A DNA stretch of 43,924 nucleotides from Pseudomonadota bacterium (GCA_018817385.1 JAHIUA010000066.1:1-43924); one strand, 5' to 3'. Counted from the stretch's first letter, positions 8,010 to 17,322 are shown. Numbers and translations are program-made. The notes: generated from the sequence alone by a model not told the origin.

Positions 8010-8789
8010 TCAGGAATAGCTCCAGTCCGCCTCATACTGTCGCTGCATGGCGGGGCTGTACTCACCGTCCTTGTGATTGTAGATATAAAACGGCGGCAGG
8101 ATATCTCCCCCCTCCCCTCCATTTTTCACGACCTCAAGCAAGAGCAACCGGGCATTGGTTGGCGGTTCGGGATAGGAGTAAACCAACTGCATCCGTTTGA
8201 CAGCCAGACGCTGCTGCGGGAGCAGGCCAAGCAGAATCCCCATTTTCTCGGCGGGATAGATCATCACCAGCCTGCCCTTATTTTTGACAACTGCGGCAGC
8301 GGCAGCGAGGATTTCAGGCAGGGTACAGGCAACCTGGTGTCTGGCAATCAGGGCCTGGTCATTTCCAGACGGGCGCCCACTCCCGACCGTGTAAAAAGGC
8401 GGATTACAGACAACAGTGGAAAAGGATTCAGGCGGACAATAGGCAAGGATGTGGCATAAATCCCCTTCCACCACCTCCATCTTTTTCTCAAACTGGTTGA
8501 GACGGATATTTTCGCGGGCCAGTTGGGCCAGCTCAGGCTGCAACTCAAAACTGAGCAAAGATCGGATGCGCTCTGCGGCACGGTGGAGAAGGATGAGCCC
8601 CACCACCCCGCAGCCGGCGCCGAGATCCAGGATCGTTTCGTCCTTGCCAGGGCAGACGAAATGGGCCAGGAGCACCGCGTCCAGAGAAAACCGATAGCCG
8701 GCCTTATACTGCAGGCAGTGCAGACTCCCGTCAAAGAGGGTGTCGCGACTCCTCTCCAGGGGATCGTTTGTCTGCTCCAGATCAGCCAA
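8010..8789 (-). CDS. tRNA1(Val) (adenine-N6)-methyltransferase TrmN6-like
   Basis: The 259-residue class I SAM-dependent methyltransferase has motif I LDLGAGCGVVGLIL (about residues 55-68), an acidic motif II (SFELQPELA) and the catalytic NPPF tetrad (about residue 128) typical of N6-adenine and N5-glutamine methylation. The N-terminal RFSLDAVLLAHF segment is characteristic of the YfiC/TrmN6 family that modifies A37 of tRNA1(Val). The start is TTG at 8789, as no ATG or GTG is found before the conserved N-terminus; this start is uncertain. A general N6-adenine methyltransferase is the alternative. Confidence 0.8.
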   Translation of the reverse strand: MADLEQTNDPLERSRDTLFDGSLHCLQYKAGYRFSLDAVLLAHFVCPGKDETILDLGAGCGVVGLILLHRAAERIRSLLSFELQPELAQLARENIRLNQFEKKMEVVEGDLCHILAYCPPESFSTVVCNPPFYTVGSGRPSGNDQALIARHQVACTLPEILAAAAAVVKNKGRLVMIYPAEKMGILLGLLPQQRLAVKRMQLVYSYPEPPTNARLLLLEVVKNGGEGGDILPPFYIYNHKDGEYSPAMQRQYEADWSYS

Positions 8790-8916
8790 GCCGTTCTACT
8801 TTATTACAGTTCAATGGGAGATACGAATAATTGGGATACCATTACACACAAACGAGCATTTTCCAGTGCCCCATCTTCGCACCCCTGTGGGCAGCAAAGA
8901 TGGGGCCGGGAACGCT

Positions 8917-10287
8917 TTACTCGACCTGTTCGCCCTCTACCTGCATATTAAAGAGCAATCCGGTCATGATTTTGGGATAAAAATAGGTGGATTTATGGGG
9001 CATGATCAGCTTTTCATCAGCCACCTTTTTGACCTGCTTAATGCGGGTGGCGTTCATGACAAAGAGTAATGGTGTTACCTCGTCGGTCCTGTTGCATTCC
9101 TTGACTGCCACATCCATGGCCTCATCTGGATCACTGAAATAGTGAATCAGGTTCTCCTCTTCGCAGCGATGATAATCAAGTTGCAAGGCATGATTGATTA
9201 TCACGTCAGAAAGCACGACCACGTCCAACTCCTTCAACTGATCAGGCTTCCCGGTCATCAGATCCCTTGCCTCAGGCTTCATGGTCAAGAGAAAACAACG
9301 GTCTTCACCGGGATGATAGACGCCGAACAACGTGCAAATCTTTTCTGAAGCGCTGCGCTCTTCCTCATCCATCCTGGCCAGAACCTCGGCAAGAAGAACC
9401 TCTCGACTACCGCCTCTGATTTCTTCAAGGATGAACCAGGGTTCGAGACGCACACGGAGTTCATCCATGGACAGACTGCCTGGTACACTCAGGAGTCTAT
9501 GCGTGGGCAGGATGGAGAGACCAGGATCTTCCATAGGGCAGAGATACATCATGATATGATTGGCCGGATCTTTCTCGGAAAAATCCTGCTTGCGTTCTCG
9601 CTGCAATCGCCTGTAAGCCAGGGCGGTGGTATAGCGATGATGACCATCAGCGATATAAAGTGACTTATCCTTGAAAAAATCCTGGACCTGCATAATAACA
9701 GCCCCATTCGTTACCCTGTAGAGAGTATGAACACAGCCGTCGCCATCAGTAATCTGGCCCATGGCTTCTTTTTCTTTGGCCCCTTCAAGAAGGTCAAGAA
9801 CCCGGTTTTCCGCATCGGAATAGAGGGAAAAAATCTTGCTGAATTGTGCCTTAGTGGTATCAAGTAGACGCAAACGATCACTGATAACAGAGGCAAAGGT
9901 CTCCTCATGGGGTTTTACCACCCCCTCTCCGAACTCGGAAAGACCTACCTGAGCCACAACTCCTTTTCTGGTGAGCATTTTTCCAGAAGGATGCTTATAC
10001 TGAACCGTATAAAAATAAAGGGCCGGCTGATGGTCACGAAGGAGAACCCCCTGATCCAGCCACTGATGAAAAAGACCAGCCACATCCTGGTAACGGGAAT
10101 TACTCTCAGAGGCAGGGCCTGGATTTTTGGTGATATCGAGACGGATCATGGAGTAGGGATTTTTGACCGTATAAGACTCAACAGCATTCTCACTGATCAC
10201 ATCATATGGTGGAGTGACGACATCATCAAGACTGCCCACTTTGTCCACGTTGAAAAAAACGCCCCGGAGGGGTGCGATAAAGGCCAT
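8917..10287 (-). CDS. DUF1015 family protein
   Basis: The 456-residue soluble protein begins with the family signature: PLRGVFFN, then VVTPPYDVIS (about residues 24-33) and NPYSMIRLD. It also has the internal YIADGHHRYTTAL motif near residue 205, whose histidines suggest a metal or phosphate site. The family is widespread in anaerobes and its function is unknown; it is often annotated as a chromosome-partitioning or HTH protein without proof. The ATG at 10287 is preceded by GGAG. Neighbours give no functional hint. Confidence 0.85.
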   Translation of the reverse strand: MAFIAPLRGVFFNVDKVGSLDDVVTPPYDVISENAVESYTVKNPYSMIRLDITKNPGPASESNSRYQDVAGLFHQWLDQGVLLRDHQPALYFYTVQYKHPSGKMLTRKGVVAQVGLSEFGEGVVKPHEETFASVISDRLRLLDTTKAQFSKIFSLYSDAENRVLDLLEGAKEKEAMGQITDGDGCVHTLYRVTNGAVIMQVQDFFKDKSLYIADGHHRYTTALAYRRLQRERKQDFSEKDPANHIMMYLCPMEDPGLSILPTHRLLSVPGSLSMDELRVRLEPWFILEEIRGGSREVLLAEVLARMDEEERSASEKICTLFGVYHPGEDRCFLLTMKPEARDLMTGKPDQLKELDVVVLSDVIINHALQLDYHRCEEENLIHYFSDPDEAMDVAVKECNRTDEVTPLLFVMNATRIKQVKKVADEKLIMPHKSTYFYPKIMTGLLFNMQVEGEQVE

Positions 10288-10545
10288 GCGCGTTAGCTCC
10301 TTTTTTGCTACAATAGGAATTTTTACCCAGACAACGACAAGGTTTTTGTCACGAAACGTGCAGCCTTATCGAGAAAAAAACAAGTGCATCTCAGTCAGCT
10401 GAGGACAGAATTGAATTGTGTCCCCCCCAGGAATCATAAACTCTAACACTTAACCCAATATATTTTCAAGGTTTGCAGGTGATTTTCTCCAATTATTTTC
10501 ACAGGGAAAGGACCCGGAAGCAGGCCCTGCAACGGAGACCAACAT

Positions 10546-10929
10546 ATGTATGATATTTTTATAAATACCCATTTTGCCGGAGCCCATCACCTTCGTGACT
10601 ATCCCGGTGATTGTGAAAAGCCTCATGGACATAACTGGAAGATCAGAGTTACTGTGCGGGCAATGGAAGTGGATGAACTAGGCATGGGAATCGATTTCAA
10701 GATCTTAAAAAAGAAAGTCAATGCGATTGTCGATGAACTGGACCATCAGGACCTCAATGAACTTCCAGCCTTTCAGGATGTTAATCCTTCATCCGAGCAC
10801 ATTGCCGCCTTCCTCTTTGCCAAACTGCAGCCCGAATTACTGCACGATCGCTACAGCCTGTACAGCGTCGAAGTGTGGGAAACAGAAAACTCTGGACTGA
10901 TCTTTTACGGACCCGATGCCCGACCTTAA
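10546..10929 (+). CDS. queD: 6-carboxy-5,6,7,8-tetrahydropterin synthase QueD
   Basis: The 127-residue protein converts dihydroneopterin triphosphate to 6-carboxytetrahydropterin, the second step of 7-deazaguanine (preQ0/queuosine) synthesis. Zinc ligands are visible: His14/His15 (AGAHHL), His27 and His29 (KPHGHNW). The catalytic cysteine is Cys23 (GDCEKPHGH). LDHQDLN and the final Glu-rich VEVWETENS match the 6-PTPS fold. Length is standard. The GGAG ribosome-binding site is 7 nt before the ATG. Its 3' end overlaps queE by 14 bp, so the two are translationally coupled. No queC or queF is in the window. Confidence 0.95.
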   Translation: MYDIFINTHFAGAHHLRDYPGDCEKPHGHNWKIRVTVRAMEVDELGMGIDFKILKKKVNAIVDELDHQDLNELPAFQDVNPSSEHIAAFLFAKLQPELLHDRYSLYSVEVWETENSGLIFYGPDARP

Positions 10930-11581
10930 GATTTCAGAGATCTTCTACTCAATACAGGGCGAATCCACCTATGCCGGCCTCCCCTGTGCCTTCATCCGCC
11001 TGAGTGGCTGCAATCTGCGCTGCAGCTACTGTGACGCAACCTATACCTGGGAGGAAGAGAAATCACAGGGAATCGAGTCCATCCTCTCTGCCATCGCCCG
11101 CTTTCCCTGTGACCTTGTTGAGGTCACAGGCGGAGAACCGCTTACTCAAGAGGCTACCCCTGAACTGCTGAGCAGATTACTTGAGACTGGCAACACAGTA
11201 TTGCTTGAAAGCAATGGCTCCATAGCCATTGACCCAATCCCTGATGGTGTTGTTGCAATCCTGGATGTCAAATGCCCGGACAGCGGCTCAAGCAACTCTT
11301 TTCACCCGGACAACCTCCGCTTGGTCAAACAACGCCTGCAGCGAGCTGCAGGCGCCTGCGAGCTCAAATTTGTCCTTTCTTCCCGAAAAGACTACCTCTG
11401 GGCAAGAGATTTTGTCACAGAGTATGCACTGATCGGCCTCCTGCCACTCCTCTTTTCCCCGGTACAGAAACGGCTGGCTCCTCCGGACCTGGCAGCTTGG
11501 ATCTTAGAAGATGCTCTGCCAGTACGACTACAACTCCAGCTCCACGCAGCCCTCTGGCCGAATATCAGTCGCGGAGTGTGA
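10916..11581 (+). CDS. queE: 7-carboxy-7-deazaguanine synthase QueE (radical SAM)
   Basis: The 221-residue radical SAM enzyme contracts the pterin ring of the QueD product to 7-carboxy-7-deazaguanine. The [4Fe-4S] cysteines are Cys32, Cys36 and Cys39 in C-x3-C-x2-C (GCNLRCSYCDATYTW). The N-terminal EIFYSIQGEST and the VTGGEPLTQ motif, which contacts SAM, are typical, and LLESNGS is also conserved. It starts inside queD (14-bp overlap), giving stoichiometric coupling. The next gene, moeA-like, starts 38 bp downstream and may be cotranscribed. Confidence 0.95.
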   Translation: MPDLKISEIFYSIQGESTYAGLPCAFIRLSGCNLRCSYCDATYTWEEEKSQGIESILSAIARFPCDLVEVTGGEPLTQEATPELLSRLLETGNTVLLESNGSIAIDPIPDGVVAILDVKCPDSGSSNSFHPDNLRLVKQRLQRAAGACELKFVLSSRKDYLWARDFVTEYALIGLLPLLFSPVQKRLAPPDLAAWILEDALPVRLQLQLHAALWPNISRGV

Positions 11582-11619
11582 CATATTGATTATTCAATTT
11601 ACTCTACCAAGGTACATAT

Positions 11620-12645
11620 ATGAAACAAACAGTTGCGGTTGATGAGGCAGTGGGAATGGTTCTGCCCCATGACATCACTGAAATAGTAAAAGACAAATTC
11701 AAGGGAAGGGCCTTCAAAAAAGGTCATATCATTCACCAAAATGATGTGGAACACCTCAAACGGTTGGGGAAAGAGCACATCTATGTTCTTAAACTCGGCC
11801 CTGAGGAAATCCACGAAAATGAAGCCGCCCAGATACTTGCTGATGCCCTGGCCGGTCCCTGCACCACGCTCTCTGCAGAGCCTGTTGAAGGAAAGATAGC
11901 TATCCATGCCGCCTGTGATGGACTTCTTAAAGTCAACGAAGATGCTCTCTACCGCTTTAACCTCCTGGGTGAGGTGATGTGCTCCACCCTCCAGACCAAC
12001 ACCCCGGTAAAAAAGGGAGAAACCATTGCTGCCACCCGCCTTATTCCGCTGATCTCAGCGCGAAACATTGTTGAACAAGCCACGACCATAGCCCGGCAAA
12101 CGCCCCCGGTGGTCGAGGTAAAAGAACTGCGCAAAGCCAGGGCAGGACTGGTCATCACTGGCAATGAGGTCTTTTCCGGCAGGATTGAAGATCGCTTTGA
12201 AAATGTGCTGCGAGAAAAACTTACGGCCCTGGGTTCCGAGGTCATCTGCGTCACCTTTGCCCCAGACGATATCGACGCTATCAGCGAGGCCATCAGCGCA
12301 AGTATTAAAAAGGGTGCCGACCTTATTGTGACCTCAGGCGGTATGTCAGTGGATCCAGACGATGTCACCAGACTAGGCATTGCCAAGGCCGGGGCCACCG
12401 ACTGCTACTACGGCACACCCGTCTTGCCGGGAGCCATGTTCCTGAGTGGTCATATTGGTGATATTCCGGTTTTGGGATTACCGGCCTGCGGTATGTTTCA
12501 CAAGATCACCGTATTTGACCTCGTCCTGCCACGTATTCTGAGCGGGGAAACCATTGGTCGAGAAGAATTTGCCAGGATGGGACACGGTGGGCTCTGCCGT
12601 AATTGCAAACAGTGTCACTATCCGATCTGCAATTTTGGGAAATAG
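11620..12645 (+). CDS. MoeA-like molybdopterin-binding protein with Cys-rich tail
   Basis: The 341-residue protein contains a MoCF/MoeA-type molybdopterin-binding domain (about residues 175-310): LVITGNEVFSGRI, then LIVTSGGMSVDPDD and LPGAMF. The first 60 residues contain a SAF-like segment (VGMVLPHDITEIV, IIHQNDVEHLKRLG) like MoeA domains but lack much of MoeA's N-terminus (MoeA is about 410). The last 20 residues hold four cysteines and a His (CRNCKQCHYPIC), suggesting a zinc or iron-sulfur site. It may bind or insert molybdopterin cofactor for anaerobic oxidoreductases; catalysis like MoeA is unproven. AGG lies upstream of the ATG. Confidence 0.85.
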   Translation: MKQTVAVDEAVGMVLPHDITEIVKDKFKGRAFKKGHIIHQNDVEHLKRLGKEHIYVLKLGPEEIHENEAAQILADALAGPCTTLSAEPVEGKIAIHAACDGLLKVNEDALYRFNLLGEVMCSTLQTNTPVKKGETIAATRLIPLISARNIVEQATTIARQTPPVVEVKELRKARAGLVITGNEVFSGRIEDRFENVLREKLTALGSEVICVTFAPDDIDAISEAISASIKKGADLIVTSGGMSVDPDDVTRLGIAKAGATDCYYGTPVLPGAMFLSGHIGDIPVLGLPACGMFHKITVFDLVLPRILSGETIGREEFARMGHGGLCRNCKQCHYPICNFGK

Positions 12646-12647
12646 AG

Positions 12648-13550
12648 ATGAGTGAGCACACAATAGATAAACCTCTCCATTGCAATCTTACCGCGGCGCT
12701 AGCCGGTTCCGCCTGCCAGATGCTGGCAGATGCAAGCGGACTCCCAAAAGCCAGGATTAAGATTGCCATGGCCAAGGGAGCCGTTTGGCTCAGAAGAGAA
12801 GGCCTCAAGGAACAACGCATCCGTAAAGCAAAGTTCATGCTCCATGCAGGCGACAGGGTCCAGCTGTTTTATGATCCAAAGGTACTGGCCCTGACTCCGA
12901 TCGAGCCTCACTGTCTGGCAGAAACAGAGGGGTACAGTGTCTGGTTCAAGCCCCCCTGGCTCCTCAGCCAAGGTACGCGTTACGGTGATCACTGCTCCCT
13001 GCTCCGTCTCGCAGAAAAATCCAGAACACATGTGGATTTCAAACTGGTTCATCGCCTGGATCGTGAAGCATCAGGCCTGATAGTGCTGGCGCACAACTCC
13101 AAGGCAGCACGACTGCTGTCACAACTCTTTCAGGAAAACAAAATTACGAAAAACTACTTTGCAGAGGTGTGGGGAAATCCACAGCTCCCAGAAGAGGGAA
13201 AACAGTTAACAGCTTCCCTTGACGGGAAAAAGGCCTGTACCGAAATCCTGACCGCTTATCCAGGTGAATCTAAGAAGAGCACTATCCTCGACATTCTCCT
13301 GCACAGCGGAAGACTGCATCAGATACGCAGGCATCTTGCTGACTGGGGCCATCCTGTCCTTGGGGATTCCCAGTATGGTCGCAACCAGCGCCAGGAGAAC
13401 CACTCCACGCTCAGCCTCTGTGCCTGGAGAATCAGCTTTCAATCACCATTTGACAACAAGGAGCATTGCTATCAGATTCCACCTCAACTTTGCCCTTCTT
13501 TTGTTACCTCTGCACTTACTATGAAAAAGATGGCAACCGGAAGAAGTTAA
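12648..13550 (+). CDS. RluA-family pseudouridine synthase
   Basis: The product of about 300 residues has an N-terminal S4-like RNA-binding segment (about 20-85) and a catalytic RluA/RsuA domain. HRLDREASGLIVLA (about residue 135) contains the catalytic aspartate, and the LHQIRRHLADWGHPVLGD stretch, given here only as its conserved pieces RLHQIRRHL and HPVLGD, is the family's motif III. It isomerises uridine in rRNA or tRNA; the target position cannot be predicted. I start at the ATG at 12648, 2 bp after the moeA-like stop and outside that gene; an earlier in-frame start would overlap it. It ends the plus-strand run that begins at queD. Confidence 0.9.
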   Translation: MSEHTIDKPLHCNLTAALAGSACQMLADASGLPKARIKIAMAKGAVWLRREGLKEQRIRKAKFMLHAGDRVQLFYDPKVLALTPIEPHCLAETEGYSVWFKPPWLLSQGTRYGDHCSLLRLAEKSRTHVDFKLVHRLDREASGLIVLAHNSKAARLLSQLFQENKITKNYFAEVWGNPQLPEEGKQLTASLDGKKACTEILTAYPGESKKSTILDILLHSGRLHQIRRHLADWGHPVLGDSQYGRNQRQENHSTLSLCAWRISFQSPFDNKEHCYQIPPQLCPSFVTSALTMKKMATGRS

Positions 13551-13591
13551 AAAGATCGTCAAGACAAGCACGTTCAGACAGGGTGGGACAC

Positions 13592-14743
13592 TCAATCGAT
13601 AAGACTGAGCGCCAGTTGGGCAGCCTTAGCAGAGGCCCCTGGTTTGCCAAGACAATCCCGTACGTAAGAAAGTCCCTGCAGCATCTCTTCCCTCCGCTCA
13701 GAATGAAAAAGAATGGATGAAAGTTCTTCCTCGATCCGCTCCGTGGTCACTTCTTCCTGAAGTAATTCAGGCACGACTTCTTTAGCAGCGATGAGATTCA
13801 CCAGAGAAAAATGTTTAATTTCTTTATTGACCAGGAGTTTTCCAAGGAAATAGGTCCTGGGTGAGACCTTATAGACCACCACCATGGGAGTATTCAGGAT
13901 GGCGAGCTCAAGGGTAACAGTGCCGGAGACAACTACAGCAGCGGCACAGGCAGCCATCATATCATATCGTTTTTCTTTGATAAGATAAAGATCAAGGCCC
14001 TGACCAAATTCGTCAAGGCCGTTATTCCTGATCTCTTCTTCGCTCACCGTCGAGGCCAGCGGAAGGAGAAAAACCAAATTCTCTGTACTCTTCTCTTTTA
14101 AGCGTTGGCCAGCCTGCAGCAAGGTGGGGAGGAGGGAAGATATCTCCTTCTTCCTGCTGCCGGGTAAAAGGCCAATACAGGTAGTCCCCGGATCAATACC
14201 ATGACTCCGACAAAATTCCTCACGACTGCTGGAACTGTGTACAGAATCGAGGAGCGGGTGCCCCACGTAGTCGGCAGCAACTCCACGACTGCGGTAAAAC
14301 TCCTCCTCAAAAGGGAGAATCACCCCAATCCGATCCACTCGCTGACTGATAGTCTTGACCCTTCCCGAACGCCAGGCCCAGACCTGAGGACTGATATAGT
14401 AAAAAACCGGAATACCAATTTTTTTAGCAAACTTGGCAAGCATGAGATTAAAATCGGGAAAATCGATGAGGATCAGCAGTGAAGGACGGTCCTGAACAAG
14501 GGTTTTTCGCAGGATCTTCCTGGCCGCAAGGATATCCGGGAGATGGGAGAAGACTTCGATTATCCCCACCACCGCAATTTTCTTGGCCTCAAAGAGGATG
14601 TCTACTCCAACCGCAGCCAGTTCCCGTCCCCCCATACCGGAGAAAGAGAGTTCGGGCCTGCACGCCTTCATGGCTGTAACCAGTCGTGCTCCGTGCAGGT
14701 CGCCGGATGCCTCCCCGGCAATGATCATAACCCTGTTGTTCAT
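13592..14743 (-). CDS. lpxB: Lipid-A-disaccharide synthase LpxB
   Basis: The 383-residue GT19 glycosyltransferase condenses UDP-2,3-diacylglucosamine with lipid X to form the lipid A disaccharide at the inner membrane. Diagnostic segments are AGEASGDLHGARL (residues 8-20), FSGMGGREL, LIDFPDFNLMLA, YYISPQVWAWR and LLPGSRKKEI. Length matches the family (about 380). It is the last gene of the minus-strand series starting with livF and follows the Gfo/Idh/MocA gene. The glycine-rich SGTVTLELA near residue 275 binds UDP in homologues. No oddities. Confidence 0.96.
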   Translation of the reverse strand: MNNRVMIIAGEASGDLHGARLVTAMKACRPELSFSGMGGRELAAVGVDILFEAKKIAVVGIIEVFSHLPDILAARKILRKTLVQDRPSLLILIDFPDFNLMLAKFAKKIGIPVFYYISPQVWAWRSGRVKTISQRVDRIGVILPFEEEFYRSRGVAADYVGHPLLDSVHSSSSREEFCRSHGIDPGTTCIGLLPGSRKKEISSLLPTLLQAGQRLKEKSTENLVFLLPLASTVSEEEIRNNGLDEFGQGLDLYLIKEKRYDMMAACAAAVVVSGTVTLELAILNTPMVVVYKVSPRTYFLGKLLVNKEIKHFSLVNLIAAKEVVPELLQEEVTTERIEEELSSILFHSERREEMLQGLSYVRDCLGKPGASAKAAQLALSLID

Positions 14744-14819
14744 CTAACACTTCACGATGGGTACGGCCAATCGATTCACCATAGCCTGAGAATTGACCAG
14801 TGCCGGTAAAATCTCATAT

Positions 14820-15794
14820 TCACTGGCCTGCCGACATCATCTCAGCATAGACCCCAAGTTTCAGGTGTTCTTCAATCTGTTTCATCACCTGCAGGGCGAC
14901 GTCCAAAGCCCTTCTCCCCTCATAACCAGAGACCAGAGGCCTTGTTCTCTGGCGCACATTTTCCACAAAATGGATGATCTCGGAATTGAGGGCATCACCT
15001 TCAGGAAAGGAGCGCACTAATACATCCTGCTTAGGCATTCCATTTTCCTGAAACTCCCCTTTCTTGAGATTAACAGTCATCACCTTGCGGTTGGCAAAAT
15101 CCACATGGATCAAGGAACCCGGCTGAAAAATCCGCATGCGCCGGGTATTCGTTCTCGAAATCCGAGACACCGTGACATTTGCTGTGGCCCCGTTTTCAAA
15201 GATAAGACGGGCGTTGGCGATATCGGTAAAATCTGTAACAACCGGTGCTCCCACCGTGTGGATGGTCTCCAGCGGAGATTTAATAATATTAAGAATGATA
15301 TCGATATCATGGATCATGAGGTCAAGAACCACATCCACATCCACACCTCGACTCTTAAAGGTGGAAATCCGCTGACTTTCGATGAATATCGGCGTCGTGA
15401 GTGAAGGTTCCATGGCCTGTACCGCCGGATTAAAGCGTTCCAGGTGCCCGACTTGAAGGATCAGACCCCGTTCTGCAGCCCTGCCGATGATATCATCGGC
15501 CTGTTCCAGGGTGGTGGTGATAGGCTTTTCCATGAGCATATCCACCCCCGCCTCGATACAGTCCAATGCAACCTCGTGGTGCTTGCTGGTGGGAACAACA
15601 ACGGATACCGCATCTACCTCTTTCAGTAATTGACGATAATCGCTAAAGGCAGCGCAGTTATTCGCCTTGGCAATATTTCCAGCGGCAACAGAATCGACAT
15701 CAGCGACCCCAACCAGTTCAATTTCTTCCATTGCAGCATACTTCTGAGCGTGGAACTTGCCAAGATACCCCACACCGATAACTCCTACTTTCAT
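14820..15794 (-). CDS. Gfo/Idh/MocA oxidoreductase, possibly GnnA-like UDP-GlcNAc 3-dehydrogenase
   Basis: The 324-residue protein has an N-terminal Rossmann fold (VGVIGVGYLGKFHAQKY, residues 3-19, binding NAD), the family lysine in MEKPITTT (about residue 97) and the GHLERFNPAV and VLDLMIHDIDIIL segments of the sugar dehydrogenases found beside lpxA and lpxB. In Acidithiobacillus GnnA oxidises UDP-GlcNAc at C3, and GnnB transaminates it so that lipid A carries amide rather than ester acyl chains. Placement directly upstream of lpxB supports a lipid A role. No gnnB-like aminotransferase is in the window, so the exact substrate is inference. Confidence 0.8.
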   Translation of the reverse strand: MKVGVIGVGYLGKFHAQKYAAMEEIELVGVADVDSVAAGNIAKANNCAAFSDYRQLLKEVDAVSVVVPTSKHHEVALDCIEAGVDMLMEKPITTTLEQADDIIGRAAERGLILQVGHLERFNPAVQAMEPSLTTPIFIESQRISTFKSRGVDVDVVLDLMIHDIDIILNIIKSPLETIHTVGAPVVTDFTDIANARLIFENGATANVTVSRISRTNTRRMRIFQPGSLIHVDFANRKVMTVNLKKGEFQENGMPKQDVLVRSFPEGDALNSEIIHFVENVRQRTRPLVSGYEGRRALDVALQVMKQIEEHLKLGVYAEMMSAGQ

Positions 15795-15827
15795 AATGTC
15801 ATGTCCTTTAATGGCCCTTGTCAGAAA

Positions 15828-16541
15828 TCAAATTCCCAGATAGGCCTTTTGAATATCCTGGTTCTGCAGCAGGTTCTCGGCAGTGTCACTGATGGTAATC
15901 TTTCCGTTTTCAATGACATAGCCTCTGTCTGCAATATGCAGTGCCTGATTGGCATTCTGCTCAACCAGGAAAATAGTTGTATTGTGGTCTTTATTAATTT
16001 TTTTAACAATTTCAAAAATCTGCTTGATGATCAGGGGAGCAAGTCCCATGGAAGGTTCATCTAACAGCAACAGCTTAGGCCGAGCCATAAGTGCCCTGGA
16101 CATGGCAAGCATCTGCTGCTCCCCTCCGCTCAGAGTACCGCCATCCTGATTACGCCGCTCGGCCAGGATGGGAAAGAGGGAGAAGACATAGTCTAAATCC
16201 TCCTTGATCCCCACTTTGTCAGTGCGGAGAAAGGCCCCCATATCCAGATTTTCCTGAACAGTGAGCTGAGAAAAAATATGACGCCCTTCAGGTACCTGAC
16301 AGACCCCTTTGGCGACCAACTTATCAGGAGATAATTTGTGGATAAACTCCCCTTCAAAAAGGATCTTCCCTGAACGAAGAGGAATAATCCCGGAGATAGC
16401 CATCAGGGTGGTGCTCTTACCAGCACCGTTGGCACCAATGAGAGTAATGATTTCTCCGCTGTTGATGATCAGGTTAACCTGGTGCAGGACCTGGATATTA
16501 CCGTAGCCAGCATTGACATTCCGTAGCTCAAGCATCGACAT
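15828..16541 (-). CDS. livF: Branched-chain amino acid ABC transporter ATPase LivF
   Basis: The 237-residue ABC ATPase has Walker A GANGAGKS (about residues 37-44), signature LSGGEQQ (about 139), Walker B LLLLDEPS and the LivF-specific C-terminal VLVEQN-type switch (FLVEQNANQAL) and final AYLGI. Together with LivG it powers import of leucine, isoleucine, valine or similar amino acids. It overlaps livG by 14 bp. The 33-bp gap to the GnnA-like gene means lipid A genes may be co-transcribed with the transporter. Confidence 0.94.
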   Translation of the reverse strand: MSMLELRNVNAGYGNIQVLHQVNLIINSGEIITLIGANGAGKSTTLMAISGIIPLRSGKILFEGEFIHKLSPDKLVAKGVCQVPEGRHIFSQLTVQENLDMGAFLRTDKVGIKEDLDYVFSLFPILAERRNQDGGTLSGGEQQMLAMSRALMARPKLLLLDEPSMGLAPLIIKQIFEIVKKINKDHNTTIFLVEQNANQALHIADRGYVIENGKITISDTAENLLQNQDIQKAYLGI

Positions 16542-17319
16542 CCTCCCCGAGATAGGCCTTGATCACAGCAGGATTTGACCGTACCTCTTCTGGTGTTCCC
16601 TGTGCAATCTTTTTCCCGTAGTCCATGACAAATATGCGATCCGAGAGACTCATGACAAGTTTCATATCATGTTCTATCAAGAGGATTGAATGGCCTTCAC
16701 TGCAGATCAGACGGATCAGATTGATGAGGGCCTCGGTTTCCTGAGGATTCATTCCCGCTGCCGGTTCATCAAGGAGGAGGAGAAAGGGGTCAGTGGCCAG
16801 GGCTCGCGCAATCTCCAGACGACGCTGGGCTCCATAAGAGAGATTTTTGGCCTGTTCATTGACCTGTTTGTGCAACCCAACCTTTTTCAGGATCTGGTAA
16901 CTGATATCAACGATTTCCCGTTCTTCCTTTCGGGTGGCGGGATTTCTAAAAATTGCGCCAAAAATGAGGGCGTGGCTTCGGCAGTGTCTGCCAATCATCA
17001 CATTCTCAAGCACACTCATATTGGCAAAAAGGCGAATGTTCTGGAAGGTCCTGGCCATCCCTTTTTCGGTAATCTTATTCGGTTTCATGCCATTGAGCCG
17101 GCTTTTTTTTCCTGTCTCTGGATGGCGGAGCTGTATCTCGCCAGCACTTGGCGTGTAGATACCGGTCAGACAGTTAAAAAATGTTGTTTTGCCCGCCCCG
17201 TTCGGACCAATCAAGGCCACGATCTCGCCACGATGGATCTCAATATCCACAGAATCGAGGGCCCTGATCCCGCCAAAATCCATGGTCAGATTACTTACAT
17301 TCAGTATTGCTTCACTCAT
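16528..17319 (-). CDS. livG: Branched-chain amino acid ABC transporter ATPase LivG
   Basis: The 263-residue ABC ATPase has Walker A GPNGAGKTT (about residues 37-45), GMARTFQNIRLF Q-loop, signature LSYGAQRR (about 155), Walker B LLLLDEPAAGMNP, switch LLIEHD and the C-terminal extension ending KAYLGED, typical of LivG rather than LivF. It is cytoplasmic and pairs with LivF on the LivHM membrane core. The livM stop lies 3 bp upstream. Confidence 0.95.
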   Translation of the reverse strand: MSEAILNVSNLTMDFGGIRALDSVDIEIHRGEIVALIGPNGAGKTTFFNCLTGIYTPSAGEIQLRHPETGKKSRLNGMKPNKITEKGMARTFQNIRLFANMSVLENVMIGRHCRSHALIFGAIFRNPATRKEEREIVDISYQILKKVGLHKQVNEQAKNLSYGAQRRLEIARALATDPFLLLLDEPAAGMNPQETEALINLIRLICSEGHSILLIEHDMKLVMSLSDRIFVMDYGKKIAQGTPEEVRSNPAVIKAYLGEDVDA

Positions 17320-17322
17320 GGG

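Noticed and set aside
3849-8875. 17-bp identical string (TTTTCCAGTGCCCCATC) at 3849 and 8859
   Set aside because: One copy is inside tetR and the other is intergenic; no flanking similarity, so it is probably chance.
10385-10545. preQ1 riboswitch before queD
   Set aside because: I did not see the conserved preQ1-I or II core; the leader has no clear pseudoknot-forming segments.
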